A stretch of DNA of 64,000 bases, from the NCBI GenBank assembly GCA_004297775.1, contig SCUE01000025.1, positions 1-64,000 of the forward strand. Reading direction: 5' to 3'. Shown here piece by piece: positions 17,337 through 26,753 of this stretch. This DNA is from Chloroflexota bacterium. GTDB taxonomy: Bacteria; Chloroflexota; UBA6077; FW602-bin22. The notes under the pieces were generated by a model, which had not been told where the DNA came from, made no database searches, and saw only the letters and a program-made list of their open reading frames with translations. The position numbers and the translations under genes are program-made. The first letter of the stretch is position 1. Each line of letters starts with the position of its first letter.

Positions 17337-17759
17337 TCAGCGCGGAGTCGCCCCGCGCTCGACGATCTCGACCGTGCCGTCGGCTGGCGAGACGCGAACG
17401 CGGTCGCCGGTGCGAATCGTCGTCACCGGGTCGGGATCGAGCCGATCCATGAGCGCAATGCCGGCCAGCACCGCGCCCTGCACCATGATCGGGTTCGTCA
17501 CGCGGAAGATCAGTCCCGCCGGCGCGACGCCACGCGCTTTCATGTCGAGCAGTGCCCAGGCCGTCGCGACGCCACCCTTGGCGGTGTTGAACACGCAGAC
17601 CTTGCCGACCAGACTGACGCCGAAGAGCGCGTGCGACTCGCGCGAGAACACCCCGGTGCGGCGATTGACGTCGTAGCGCGCACTGAAATTGTCGTCGCAG
17701 ACGAGCGCCTCGGCCTCGACCGGCGCGCCGACACCGGGATGGCCGCGCAGGATCACCAC
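17337..17759 (-). CDS. aconitase X swivel (small) subunit, DUF126
   Basis: About 140 residues, from GTG 17759 (or 17756), overlapping the large-subunit stop. It carries SLVGKVCVFNTAKGGVATAW and VTNPIMVQGAVLAG, matching the DUF126 swivel domain that closes over the aconitase X active site. Where many members have a Ser-rich GSS stretch this one has GGVATAW, which may change the chemistry. It works with the catalytic subunit directly upstream. Confidence 0.8.
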   Translation of the reverse strand: MVILRGHPGVGAPVEAEALVCDDNFSARYDVNRRTGVFSRESHALFGVSLVGKVCVFNTAKGGVATAWALLDMKARGVAPAGLIFRVTNPIMVQGAVLAGIALMDRLDPDPVTTIRTGDRVRVSPADGTVEIVERGATPR

Positions 17760-18997
17760 GCCAGCCGCCCGGTAACGGCCGCGTCGATGCACACCTCGGT
17801 CGGGCGGAAGACCGGGTTGTAGTCGTACCCGGCGATGATGTTGGCCAGCTTGGAGGAGTCGGTCAAGATGACGCGCCAGCCGTGCTTCTCGCGCAGTTCG
17901 CGCGGCGTCATGAGATAGAAGCAGGTCCCCGCGGCGACGATGCCGCCAGCTCGGCGGATCGTCGCGAGGTAGCCGAGCTTCTCGGCCAGCGCGCAGTTCT
18001 GATCGTTCGTCGTCACGATGAGCGTCACGTCGGCCTGGACGCGCCGGCCGCGCAGCGCATTCGCCAGGTCGCGCAACTCGAAGAGCGAATATTGCGGGGC
18101 GCTGAAGACGACCAGGTCGGGCTTCTCGCGTTCGGCCACGAACGATCGGTACGTGTCGTCGATGTCGCGCGGCGCGATCGCAAAGCGACGCGACGGCGGT
18201 GCTCCATCGAACGCGGCCGCGACCGTCGGCGCCTCGGGCGTGACGCCGACCATATGAAACATCGCCAGCGAGCCGTAGCTGGCGAGCGCGGCGCCGAGAT
18301 GCTTCAGATCCTCGCTTGTCGGGCGGAGCGCGGCCAGACCATCCAGGACCGGTACCTGCCAGTAATCGCTCACCTTGCGCCCGATCGCGCAGCCGAGCGC
18401 GCTCCAATCGGCGCGGGATCGCGGGGCCGCGGTCACGTCGACCAGAACGGTGCCGCGTCGCTGCTCGTCGAGGTGGTAGCCGTAGCGCGCGGTCCGACCG
18501 GTGATGCCGGCCGCGAGTGCGACCGGGCCGCCCTCGAAATTCGTTCGGGCGCCGGCGACGCTGTTGGCGAAGATGACCGTGCCGGTGTCGCCCCAGGCGT
18601 GGTGCTCGCCGAAGCGCGGCGGCTGAATCGTCTGGTAATTGATGCACGTGTTCGCGACCGCGACGCCGCACGCTTCCAGCGCGCGCGTCAACCGCTCCTC
18701 GCTGACGACCTGCGCCTCGTCCTGACCGAGATCGCGCCAGATGGCCGGATCGACGCTGCGTGGGTTGCACGTCGTTGGCACGCGGACCTGCGCGCCGAGT
18801 TCGGCCATCGCCTCGACGAAACGCAAGCCCGCCTCGCCCATCGACTCGATCTCGGCCATCATGTGCGCCGACGCGACCGGCACGAAATCGAGAGCGTCGA
18901 AGAACTCGCCGACCGACCGCTGCATCGCCAGCGCGCGCCGCACGGCCGGCCCCGCCTCGCCGCCGAGAATCGCCTGGTCGTCCGGGGAGAGGTTCAC
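17753..18997 (-). CDS. aconitase X catalytic (large) subunit
   Basis: 414 residues from GTG 18997 (VNLSPDDQAILGGEAGPA, the family N-terminus); the frame runs open to an ATG at 19105. Further family segments are VPTTCNPRSVDP, ANTCINYQTIQPPRFGEHHAWGDTGT and TNFEGGPVALAAGITGRT; the cysteines in the first two may bind Fe-S or metal. Known aconitase X enzymes dehydrate cis-3-hydroxy-L-proline or phosphomevalonate. No proline or mevalonate gene is nearby, so the substrate is open. Confidence 0.82.
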   Translation of the reverse strand: MNLSPDDQAILGGEAGPAVRRALAMQRSVGEFFDALDFVPVASAHMMAEIESMGEAGLRFVEAMAELGAQVRVPTTCNPRSVDPAIWRDLGQDEAQVVSEERLTRALEACGVAVANTCINYQTIQPPRFGEHHAWGDTGTVIFANSVAGARTNFEGGPVALAAGITGRTARYGYHLDEQRRGTVLVDVTAAPRSRADWSALGCAIGRKVSDYWQVPVLDGLAALRPTSEDLKHLGAALASYGSLAMFHMVGVTPEAPTVAAAFDGAPPSRRFAIAPRDIDDTYRSFVAEREKPDLVVFSAPQYSLFELRDLANALRGRRVQADVTLIVTTNDQNCALAEKLGYLATIRRAGGIVAAGTCFYLMTPRELREKHGWRVILTDSSKLANIIAGYDYNPVFRPTEVCIDAAVTGRLAW

Positions 18998-19017
18998 GGT
19001 CGCGGGAGGGTAGCCGA
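18986..19017. repeat. dispersed 32-base repeat, copy 1
   Basis: GGAGAGGTTCA, five variable bases, then GCGGGAGGGTAGCCGA. The same arrangement recurs at 29713-29744. This copy overlaps the probable start region of the aconitase X large subunit. Nature unknown. Confidence 0.5.
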
Positions 19018-19154
19018 TGGTTGACACACTTGCAGCTCCCGCCTCAATCCACCCCGCACCGTCCCCGGCGAGGAACGCGGACAAGACCATCCAGTCGACT
19101 GTCACGACCCAATCGCGCGCGAGTCGTCAGACCTTCGGACTCATTCTCGACAGG

Positions 19155-19970
19155 CTACACGAAGCGTGGCGGTCCCTGCCGCACTCGCCGAAGAATGTCG
19201 TCCGGACCATTCGGCGCAAGCCACATCGCTTCGAGCCACCAGGTCGCTCCGCGCAATACGAATGGCGTGACGGTCGCGGCCGCGGCGGCCCGATCGTCGC
19301 CAGGCGTCCGACCCTCGACGACGTAGTCGAACGGACCTTCCTGGCGCCGCGCGGCGAGAATCGGGTCCAGACCGCGCCAGTCGGCGTCGGATTCGACCCG
19401 ATTCGGTAGCAGTCCATCCCAGCGCAGCGCGCGGGCGAGCGAGCGCTGGCTGCTCCAGATCCCCGCGACCCAGATCGGAATACGCGGGCGCTGGACGATC
19501 GGTGGCAGGAACGTCATCTCGCCGACCTGAAAGTGCTGGCCCGAGAACGAGAACGGGTGACCGGTCCAGAGGCCGGTGATGATTGCGAGCGACTCATCGA
19601 GCATCTCCGCGCGAGTCCGCCGATCGGTCGCCTCGCCGACGGCGCCGAACCCGGCGTCATCGAGCGCGCCGAGGCCGACCGAGAGGATGAGGCGCCCGTT
19701 CGACAGATGATCGAGGCTCATCGTTTCGCGCGCGACCTTCCACGGGCGGCGACGGGAGAGCGGCGTCCGCATCGGCCCGAGTCGCACGCGTTCGGTCCGC
19801 ATCGCCATCGCCGCGAGCGCCACCCACGGATCGAACGTCGGGCCGTTCGCGACCGTTATGTGAATGCAGTCCGGAATGAAAACGCCATCCCAGCCGTGAT
19901 CCTCGGCGATGCGAGCCGCCTCGGACAGCCATCGCGGATCACCGTAGGGGAAGACGAAGCCGTAGTTCAC
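19155..19970 (-). CDS. LLM-class (luciferase-like, F420-type) flavin oxidoreductase
   Basis: 271 residues with the bacterial-luciferase TIM-barrel pattern: WLSEAARIAEDHGWDGVFIPD, MAMRTERVRLGPMRTPLSRRRPWKVARE, LDHLSNGRLILSVGLGA and RIPIWVAGIWSSQRSLARALRWDG. Such enzymes use F420H2 or FMNH2; which one is not readable. The start is GTG 19970 behind GGCAGGAGCG. The substrate is unknown. Confidence 0.85.
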   Translation of the reverse strand: MNYGFVFPYGDPRWLSEAARIAEDHGWDGVFIPDCIHITVANGPTFDPWVALAAMAMRTERVRLGPMRTPLSRRRPWKVARETMSLDHLSNGRLILSVGLGALDDAGFGAVGEATDRRTRAEMLDESLAIITGLWTGHPFSFSGQHFQVGEMTFLPPIVQRPRIPIWVAGIWSSQRSLARALRWDGLLPNRVESDADWRGLDPILAARRQEGPFDYVVEGRTPGDDRAAAAATVTPFVLRGATWWLEAMWLAPNGPDDILRRVRQGPPRFV

Positions 19971-20058
19971 GTGGTGTCAGCGCTCCTGCCAGGGAGTTGC
20001 CCACTCGCAATTGAGCGTTGAATTGCTGGCACCTCCTTCAAGTCGCGAAGTCAGGACC

Positions 20059-20472
20059 GTGGAATCAGAGACGATCGGCCTCGTCCTCATCGGCCGCCAC
20101 AACGGGCAGCTTGCCGAACACGTCATCGATGCCGTCACGAACGTGGAGTTTTCGGATCGCGTCCGCGATTTCCTCCGCCGCAAGGGCAAGAGCGACCTGA
20201 TCGCGCACCGCTTCCGATTCGCCGACCCCGTGACGATCATCGACATCGCTGATCCAATCGTTCTCGACCATCTGATTCTTACCTCTGGCAGTCCTGAGCC
20301 TTCGCACCCGCGGTCGGCGGGGAGCCGCGCTGGATCGGTGACGTACCGAATCCAGCGACAGATCCTCACGCTTCAGGTGGCCGTTCAGGGCGACCCGGAA
20401 CGCGAAGGGTCGGGTCTCGGTCTGCCACGCCAATTCGAGACAGTCCCAGCGGGACAGGATCAACCTCAGTAA
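20059..20472 (+). CDS. questionable ORF opposite the PIN-like gene tail
   Basis: A rightward frame (GTG 20059, or TTG 20011) begins with plausible protein (ETIGLVLIGRHNGQLAEHVID) and shows somewhat higher third-position GC than the opposite frame up to about 20300. After that it becomes low quality and overlaps the clear PIN-like gene. Either this is a small real gene with a damaged 3' end, or it is a shadow. Confidence 0.25.
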   Translation: MESETIGLVLIGRHNGQLAEHVIDAVTNVEFSDRVRDFLRRKGKSDLIAHRFRFADPVTIIDIADPIVLDHLILTSGSPEPSHPRSAGSRAGSVTYRIQRQILTLQVAVQGDPEREGSGLGLPRQFETVPAGQDQPQ

Positions 20473-20736
20473 CGCCAATGCGGAGAGGTGTTGGGGAAGC
20501 AGAACCAGCGCCGCCTTGTTCTCAATCAGGATCTGGCGCTCGAACCGCGGCGCGAGCATTTGACTGTTGCGCGACAGGATAAGCCGGTTTTCGCGAGTGA
20601 TGCGCGGAATCCACTCGATATCTGGAGTCCCCGGCGTCACAAACCCATCGCGCGCAACCAACGCACAGTCGACTCCAACCTGTCGGAGAGCGCGACCGAC
20701 GCTGGCTCCGGTGTCTTCGTCGACGAACAGTTTCAC
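20065..20736 (-). CDS. PIN-like (DUF5615/VapC45-type) toxin with a long C-terminal extension
   Basis: The first 125 residues (MKLFVDEDTGASVGRALRQVG, then PGTPDIEWIPRITRENRLILSRN) fit the PIN-like toxin family, with D6 and E7 as likely metal ligands. Family members normally end near NGHLKREDLSL (about residue 127). Here the frame runs on for roughly 95 residues to 20065. An internal ATG at 20277 preceded by AGAGG could start a separate 70-residue protein. The gene overlaps the DUF433 antitoxin gene by four bases, forming a toxin-antitoxin-like pair. Confidence 0.68.
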   Translation of the reverse strand: MKLFVDEDTGASVGRALRQVGVDCALVARDGFVTPGTPDIEWIPRITRENRLILSRNSQMLAPRFERQILIENKAALVLLPQHLSALALLRLILSRWDCLELAWQTETRPFAFRVALNGHLKREDLSLDSVRHRSSAAPRRPRVRRLRTARGKNQMVENDWISDVDDRHGVGESEAVRDQVALALAAEEIADAIRKLHVRDGIDDVFGKLPVVAADEDEADRL

Positions 20737-21437
20737 GCGGCCCTGGAGACCGCCTGCACCGCTCTCTCGATCGCAGCTCGCGACAGATCGTAATCGACCG
20801 CGAGTTCATCGAACGACTCACCAGCCGCCCAGCGCCGCTGCATGGTCTCAATCGTGATTCCATGCCCTTCGAGCACCGGCCGACCACCCGCTATGTAGGG
20901 ATCGACAATGATGGGCACGCCGCGCCCGCGTGGGTGCCAGACGCCCGCGAACCCGTCGCGGTAATCCACATTCCGATCTAGCTCACTCTGCACAAGTCCC
21001 GGCAGGGTTGGGTGACCCGCCATGTCCAGCGCTATCCAGTCCGCCACGTGAACGGCGGTCTCGATGTCGAAATGATGGAGTACGTGGCCGCCAAGCTGAA
21101 GCAGCTTCAGGCTTGCAAACGGGTGCAGCGTTCCGAACTCGGTGCCAGCAAAGGCATGTGCGCGCGCGATGCGCTCGACCTTGACCGGATTCGGCTGGGC
21201 ACGGAAGCGAGCGAAGACGACTAGTTCAATCAACTCAAAGAACGAAAGCAACAGATCGGGATCACGCACCTCGGCGTGATCGCGCCCGATCGCGGCCAGC
21301 CACCGCCGAGCCGTGGCGGCACTGATTCCAGCCAGTCTCGCAGCCTGACCGATCGTGTACGCCTTCTCCGATCGAAGATCCACCCGCAGTGGGCCACCGT
21401 CGCGGTTCGCCTCAGCCACCTTGCGTCTTTCTCTCAT
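20733..21437 (-). CDS. DUF433 domain antitoxin-like regulator
   Basis: 234 residues: an N-terminal helix-turn-helix (YTIGQAARLAGISAATARRW), a middle helical region and a C-terminal DUF433 domain (PIIVDPYIAGGRPVLEGHGI ... MQRRWAAGESFDELAVDYDL). ATG 21437 is chosen as upstream codons give low-complexity sequence, though the frame opens at 21509. It overlaps the PIN-like toxin in an ATGA junction. The DNA-binding and neutralising roles are inferred from similar pairs. Confidence 0.75.
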   Translation of the reverse strand: MRERRKVAEANRDGGPLRVDLRSEKAYTIGQAARLAGISAATARRWLAAIGRDHAEVRDPDLLLSFFELIELVVFARFRAQPNPVKVERIARAHAFAGTEFGTLHPFASLKLLQLGGHVLHHFDIETAVHVADWIALDMAGHPTLPGLVQSELDRNVDYRDGFAGVWHPRGRGVPIIVDPYIAGGRPVLEGHGITIETMQRRWAAGESFDELAVDYDLSRAAIERAVQAVSRAA

Positions 21438-21667
21438 CCGATGCGGGAACATTGCCGAGCGCGCGCAGTCAAGACGCAGGATACCACCGCGCGAGCCACG
21501 ATGTCCCAACGCGAACGCCCTCCGTCATGTGACACAATGACCGTTGGGATGGAGAATGAACTCTGTCGCGGCGGCGCGGCGAGCGACTGTAATCGACAGC
21601 GCTCAGGCGGCGACGTTCGGCGCGGACGCAACGTCGCGTGACCATAGCGGCTGAACGGGGGCACTGA

Positions 21668-24199
21668 ATGGCCGAGAAGGAAGCCGTCGCCCGGATCAAG
21701 ATCAACAAGCTTCTCGAAGCGGCCGGCTGGCGATTCTTCGCCGACGGCGTCGCGCCCGCCAACATTCGCCTTGAGTCCCATATCACGATCAAGAAATCCG
21801 ACCTCGACGCGCTCGGTGACAACTTCGAGAAAGCCGGCAAGGGTTTCGTCGACTTCCTGCTGCTCGATACGAAGGGCTTCCCGCTGATCGTCCTCGAGGC
21901 CAAGGCGGAGGACAAGAACCCTCTTTCCGCGAAAGAGCAGACCCGAAAATACGCCCGCTCCCTGAACTGTCGATTCATCATCCTGTCGAACGGCAACCTG
22001 CACTATTTCTGGGATCTCGAACGCGGAAGCCCCTACATCATCACCACGTTCCCGACACCCGCGTCGGTCATCGGGTATCAGAAGGTCACACCCAATCCAC
22101 AGCGTCTCATCGAGGAGCATGTCGATCACGACTACATCGCACTGACCCAGCGTCCGACCTACCGATCTGAGGCCGGATGGCGAAACGAAGCCGAGCGCTC
22201 CGGGTACATCCAGGCCAACAAGCTTCGCTTCCTTCGGCCGTATCAACTGCAGGCCATCCAAAGCCTGCGGGCCGCCGTCAAGGAGGGCAAGGATCGCTTT
22301 CTTTTCGAAATGGCGACCGGAACTGGCAAGACCCTCGTCGCCGCCGCTGTCATCAAGCTCTTTCTACGTTCCAGCAACGCAACGCGCGTCCTGTTCCTGG
22401 TGGATCGACTCGAGCTGGAGGACCAGACAAAGAAGCAATTCATCGCCCTGCTGTCGGCCGATTTCAAGACCGTGGTCTACAAGGAGAAGCGAGACGACTG
22501 GCGTCGTGCCGAGATCGTCGTCACCACGGTGCAGTCGCTGCTCGTCAACAACAAGTATCGGGGGCTCTTCTCGCCGACCGATTTCGACCTGATCATCTCC
22601 GACGAAGCTCACCGCTCGATCGGCGGCAATGCCCGCGCCGTCTTCGACTATTTCGTCGGGTACAAGCTCGGACTGACCGCTACGCCGCGCGACTACCTCA
22701 GGCGTTTCGACAAGTCCAATCCGACCAGTCGCGATCCGCGTGAGGCGGAGCGCCGCCTACTCCTGGACACGTACCGCACGTTTGGCTGCGAAGACAGTCA
22801 GCCTACCTTCCGGTACTCGCTGCTCGATGGCGTGAAGGACGGCTTCCTCATCAATCCCACGGTGGTGGACGCCCGTACCGAGATCACGACCGACCTTCTT
22901 TCCAAGGACGGATTCGTCGTCTCGTTCACGGACGACACCGGTGAGGATCAAGAACAGACTTTCAAGCAGCGCGAGTTCGAGAAGCGCTTCTTCGCCGAAG
23001 CCACCAACCAGCTTCTCTGCAAGACCTTTCTCGAAAACGCATTGCGCGATCCGGTCAGCGGTGAGATCGGCAAGGCGATCGTCTTCGCGGTCAGCCAGGA
23101 CCACGCCGCCAAGTTGGCGCAGATCCTCAACCAGATGGCCGACCGCATGTTTCCTGGCAAGTACCAGTCGGACTTCGCCGTGCAGGTGACCTCGCAGATT
23201 CCCGACGCGCAGCAGTTCACCGGCAACTTCAGCAACAACAACTTGCTTGGATCGGGCAACTTCATCGCCGCGTACAAGACGAGCAAGGCGCGCGTCTGCG
23301 TGACGGTCGGCATGATGACCACCGGCTACGACTGCACGGACATTCTCAATCTCGGCCTGTTCCGCCCGATCTTTTCGCCGACCGATTTCATCCAGATCAA
23401 GGGGCGCGGCACGCGCCGACACAACTTCCTGGAACAGCTCTTCGATGACAGCCTCCGCGACGGCGTCCGAAACCCGATCAAGACGGCGTTTAAGCTCTTC
23501 GACTACTTCGCCAACTGCGAGTATTTCGAAGAGGAGTTCGACTACGACGAGGTGTTGAAACTCCCACCGATCGGAAGAAAGGGCGACGGGGATCAGCCCC
23601 CACCGCCCTTCGGGGGAACCTACGAGCACCTCGGTGCCGACATCCTCGCATCAGTCAAGGAACACACGGTCGACTACGGCGGAATGAAGATCGACCGCAT
23701 GTTCTTCGAGAAGTTCGAGGACACCGTGCGCACGAACGATGTGATCGCCACCGCTGTCGAAGCCGGTCAATGGGACCGCGTCATCGACTACGTGAATCGC
23801 GAAGTGTTCGAGAAGCCGGAGGAGTACTACACGCTCGACAAGCTGCGGAAGGCCGCGGCCGTCGACCGGCGCCTCACGCTTCGTGAGATCCTGGAGAAGG
23901 TCTTCGGCCTGATACCTCGGTTCAAATCCAAGGATGAATTGCTCGAGGACGAGTTCAGCAAGTTCATCTCGAATGTCAGACCCGAAGAGGCGGAGGCAAT
24001 TCCGGCGATCAAGACGTACTTCAAGGCGTACGTCACCAGCAATCAGGTGCGTCACATTATTGAGGATCGATCATTCACCGATCTCGCCACGAATGCGGCG
24101 TTCTCGTCTCGTGACTTCAAGGCCGTGCCCAGGAGATACCGAACGCTCGTTCCGGATTACGTTAAGGACTATGTCTCCTTGCACCAGTTCGCCGCTTGA
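21668..24199 (+). CDS. hsdR: type I restriction enzyme R subunit (nuclease-helicase)
   Basis: 843 residues. The N-terminal nuclease domain shows FVDFLLLDTKGFPLIVLEAKAE (PD-ExK type). The SF2 motor has Walker A ATGTGKT at 216-222, DEAH at 312-315, TATP at 337-340 and a C-terminal helicase lobe with a TTGYDCTDI and QIKGRGTRR segment. The subunit cuts and translocates DNA together with M and S. It ends 10 bases before the fused M-S gene, so both are one operon. Confidence 0.92.
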   Translation: MAEKEAVARIKINKLLEAAGWRFFADGVAPANIRLESHITIKKSDLDALGDNFEKAGKGFVDFLLLDTKGFPLIVLEAKAEDKNPLSAKEQTRKYARSLNCRFIILSNGNLHYFWDLERGSPYIITTFPTPASVIGYQKVTPNPQRLIEEHVDHDYIALTQRPTYRSEAGWRNEAERSGYIQANKLRFLRPYQLQAIQSLRAAVKEGKDRFLFEMATGTGKTLVAAAVIKLFLRSSNATRVLFLVDRLELEDQTKKQFIALLSADFKTVVYKEKRDDWRRAEIVVTTVQSLLVNNKYRGLFSPTDFDLIISDEAHRSIGGNARAVFDYFVGYKLGLTATPRDYLRRFDKSNPTSRDPREAERRLLLDTYRTFGCEDSQPTFRYSLLDGVKDGFLINPTVVDARTEITTDLLSKDGFVVSFTDDTGEDQEQTFKQREFEKRFFAEATNQLLCKTFLENALRDPVSGEIGKAIVFAVSQDHAAKLAQILNQMADRMFPGKYQSDFAVQVTSQIPDAQQFTGNFSNNNLLGSGNFIAAYKTSKARVCVTVGMMTTGYDCTDILNLGLFRPIFSPTDFIQIKGRGTRRHNFLEQLFDDSLRDGVRNPIKTAFKLFDYFANCEYFEEEFDYDEVLKLPPIGRKGDGDQPPPPFGGTYEHLGADILASVKEHTVDYGGMKIDRMFFEKFEDTVRTNDVIATAVEAGQWDRVIDYVNREVFEKPEEYYTLDKLRKAAAVDRRLTLREILEKVFGLIPRFKSKDELLEDEFSKFISNVRPEEAEAIPAIKTYFKAYVTSNQVRHIIEDRSFTDLATNAAFSSRDFKAVPRRYRTLVPDYVKDYVSLHQFAA

Positions 24200-24209
24200 A
24201 GGAGACCAC

Positions 24210-26753
24210 GTGCTCGATACCGATACCAAGCGCCGCATAGATACGGCCCGCGACATCCTCGTCGGCAAGGTGCCGGACCCCAAGTCTCAGGTCGAGCAGA
24301 TCACGATCGCGCTGATCTACAAGTTCATGGATGACATCGACGCCGAATCCGAAGAACTCGGCGGCCAGCGCAAATTCTTCGCCGACGACTTTGCCCGCTA
24401 CGGCTGGGCCAAGCTCATGCGCTCCCGCCTCGGCGGGTTCGAGACGCTGAACCTTTACGCTGAGGCGATCGGCAAGATGCCGGAGAACCCCGGCATCCCA
24501 CCACTCTTCCGCGACATTTTCAAGAACGCCTATTTGCCGTACCGCGACCCGGAGACTCTGCGCGCCTTCCTCAAGATCATCGACGAGTTCGAATACGACC
24601 ACTCCGAACGCCTGGGCGACGCCTTCGAGTACCTGCTCTCCGTCCTTGGCTCGCAGGGCGACGCCGGGCAATTCCGGACCCCACGCCACATCATCGACTT
24701 CATGGTCGCCATCATCGACCCGAAGAAGAACGAGCGGGTGCTCGACCCCGCCTGCGGTACCGCCGGGTTCCTCATCTCGTCCTATAAGCACATCCTCAAG
24801 GCCAACACCGACGCCAGGGGAAACAGCACGCTGACGCCCGACGACAAGGGCCGCCTCGCGCAGAACTTCAGCGGCTACGACATCTCACCGGACATGGTGC
24901 GCCTATCGCAGGTGAACCTCTACCTGCACGGCTTCATCGCCCCGCACATCGCCGAGTACGACACGCTCACGTCGCAGGAAAAGTGGAATGAGCACGCCGA
25001 CGTCATCCTCGCGAATCCGCCCTTCATGTCGCCGAAGGGCGGCATCCAACCGCACAACCGCTTTTCGGTGCAGTCCAAACGCAGCGAAGTGCTGTTCGTG
25101 GATTACATGGCCGAGCATCTAACATCCCAGGGGCGCGCCGGGATCATCGTCCCGGAAGGCGTCATCTTCCAGAGTCAGACGGCACACACGGACCTGCGCC
25201 GCATGCTGGTCGAGAACTACCTCGTCGCGGTCGTGTCGCTGCCGGCTGGCGTGTTCAATCCCTACTCTGGCGTGAAGACCTCGATCCTTATCCTCGACAG
25301 GTCGATCGCCCGGCAGAGCGACACGATCGGCTTCTTCAAGATCGAGAACGACGGCTTCGGCCTCGGCGCCCAGCGCCGCGCGGTCGAGAAGAACGATCTG
25401 CCACAGGCACGAGCCGAGATTGCTGACTATCTCCGCCGCCTGCGCGCTCGTGAATCGCTTGACGGTTTCCAGCCGACCCTCGGCCTGATCGTTTCCAAGG
25501 CGAAGATTGCCGCGAACGGGGAGTACAACCTCAGCGGAGAGCGCTATCGCGAGATCAGCGATAGGCCGCTCGCTTTTCCGCGAATGCGCATCGGCAGCAT
25601 TTGCGCGATCAACCCGCCCAAGAGCGAGGTGCGGGAACTTCCTTCGGATACGCGAGTCTCGTTCGTACCGATGGCAGACCTCGATCAGAATCGGATGTCG
25701 TTCAAACCTCGCGCGGAGAACCGCATTTCGGAGATTTCCGCAAGCTACACGTTCTTCATGAACAACGATGTATTACTCGCGAAGGTGACGCCTTGCTTTG
25801 AGAACGGCAAGGCAGGAATCGCGAGAGACCTCACAAATGGCCTCGGGTTTGGCTCCAGCGAGTTCTATGTCCTGCGATCGTCGGAATCGGTGCTGTCCGA
25901 ATGGCTCTACTTTTGTGTGACTCACCCAACTTTCCGGGGATCCGCCATCGCGCAAATGACAGGCACGGGCGGCCTGCAACGCGTACCCCGCCGATTCGTC
26001 GAGGATTTTGAAATACCCCTGCCGCCTCTGGAGGTGCAGCAGGAGATCGTGGCGGAGATCGAGGGCTACCAGAAAGTCATCGACGGCGCCCGCGGCGTCC
26101 TCGACAACTACCGCCCCCACATTCCCATCCACCCCGACTGGCCGACAGTAGACCTAGCGACGGTCATCAAAGACAAGCCGAAGAACGGCTACTCCGGCAA
26201 GCCTGTCGATCGCGTCACGCCTCTAAAGGTTCTGACTCTCAGCGCGACAACGCCGGGCAGGCTCGACCTCAGCAAGCACAAGTATCTGGACGAAGACATT
26301 CCGCCCGGAGCTGGATGTCGCTGCCGAAAGGGTGATATCTACCTACAGCGCGGAAACACTGCGGAGTTGGTCGGCACAGCAGTCTTATTCGACGTTGACG
26401 AAACTAACTACATCTATCCCGATTTGATGATTCGAGTTCGCGCTGACGAGAGCAAGGTCGACAGCCGTTACCTCTTGACGGCGTTGCAGAGTCAGCCGGT
26501 GCGCGACTACCTCATGAGAAACGCTGTCGGTGCGGCGGGGAGTATGCCGAAGATCAATCAATCCATTGTTGAACGCACTCCGATCCCCCTCGCACCCCTC
26601 GCCACGCAGCAAGCCATCGTCGCCGAGATCGAGGCCGAGCAAGCGCTGGTCAATGCCAACCGCGAACTGATCGCCCGCTTCGAGAAGAAGATTCAGGCCA
26701 CCCTCGCGCGCGTCTGGGGCGAGGACGAACCGGTAACGGCGGGTCCGAGCTGA
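24210..26753 (+). CDS. hsdM: fused type I methyltransferase-specificity subunit (HsdM-HsdS)
   Basis: GTG 24210 behind GAAGGAG. The 847-residue protein has the HsdM N-terminal helical region, the SAM motif DPACGTAG (about 179-186) and the N6-adenine motif NPPF at 269-272, followed from about residue 460 by two HsdS-like target recognition domains, each ending in a PLPPLEVQQEIVAEIE or PLAPLATQQAIVAEIE helix. It should methylate adenine in a bipartite site and guide HsdR. No separate hsdS is present. The C-terminal 104 bases overlap the convergent HEPN/Toprim gene. Confidence 0.92.
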   Translation: MLDTDTKRRIDTARDILVGKVPDPKSQVEQITIALIYKFMDDIDAESEELGGQRKFFADDFARYGWAKLMRSRLGGFETLNLYAEAIGKMPENPGIPPLFRDIFKNAYLPYRDPETLRAFLKIIDEFEYDHSERLGDAFEYLLSVLGSQGDAGQFRTPRHIIDFMVAIIDPKKNERVLDPACGTAGFLISSYKHILKANTDARGNSTLTPDDKGRLAQNFSGYDISPDMVRLSQVNLYLHGFIAPHIAEYDTLTSQEKWNEHADVILANPPFMSPKGGIQPHNRFSVQSKRSEVLFVDYMAEHLTSQGRAGIIVPEGVIFQSQTAHTDLRRMLVENYLVAVVSLPAGVFNPYSGVKTSILILDRSIARQSDTIGFFKIENDGFGLGAQRRAVEKNDLPQARAEIADYLRRLRARESLDGFQPTLGLIVSKAKIAANGEYNLSGERYREISDRPLAFPRMRIGSICAINPPKSEVRELPSDTRVSFVPMADLDQNRMSFKPRAENRISEISASYTFFMNNDVLLAKVTPCFENGKAGIARDLTNGLGFGSSEFYVLRSSESVLSEWLYFCVTHPTFRGSAIAQMTGTGGLQRVPRRFVEDFEIPLPPLEVQQEIVAEIEGYQKVIDGARGVLDNYRPHIPIHPDWPTVDLATVIKDKPKNGYSGKPVDRVTPLKVLTLSATTPGRLDLSKHKYLDEDIPPGAGCRCRKGDIYLQRGNTAELVGTAVLFDVDETNYIYPDLMIRVRADESKVDSRYLLTALQSQPVRDYLMRNAVGAAGSMPKINQSIVERTPIPLAPLATQQAIVAEIEAEQALVNANRELIARFEKKIQATLARVWGEDEPVTAGPS

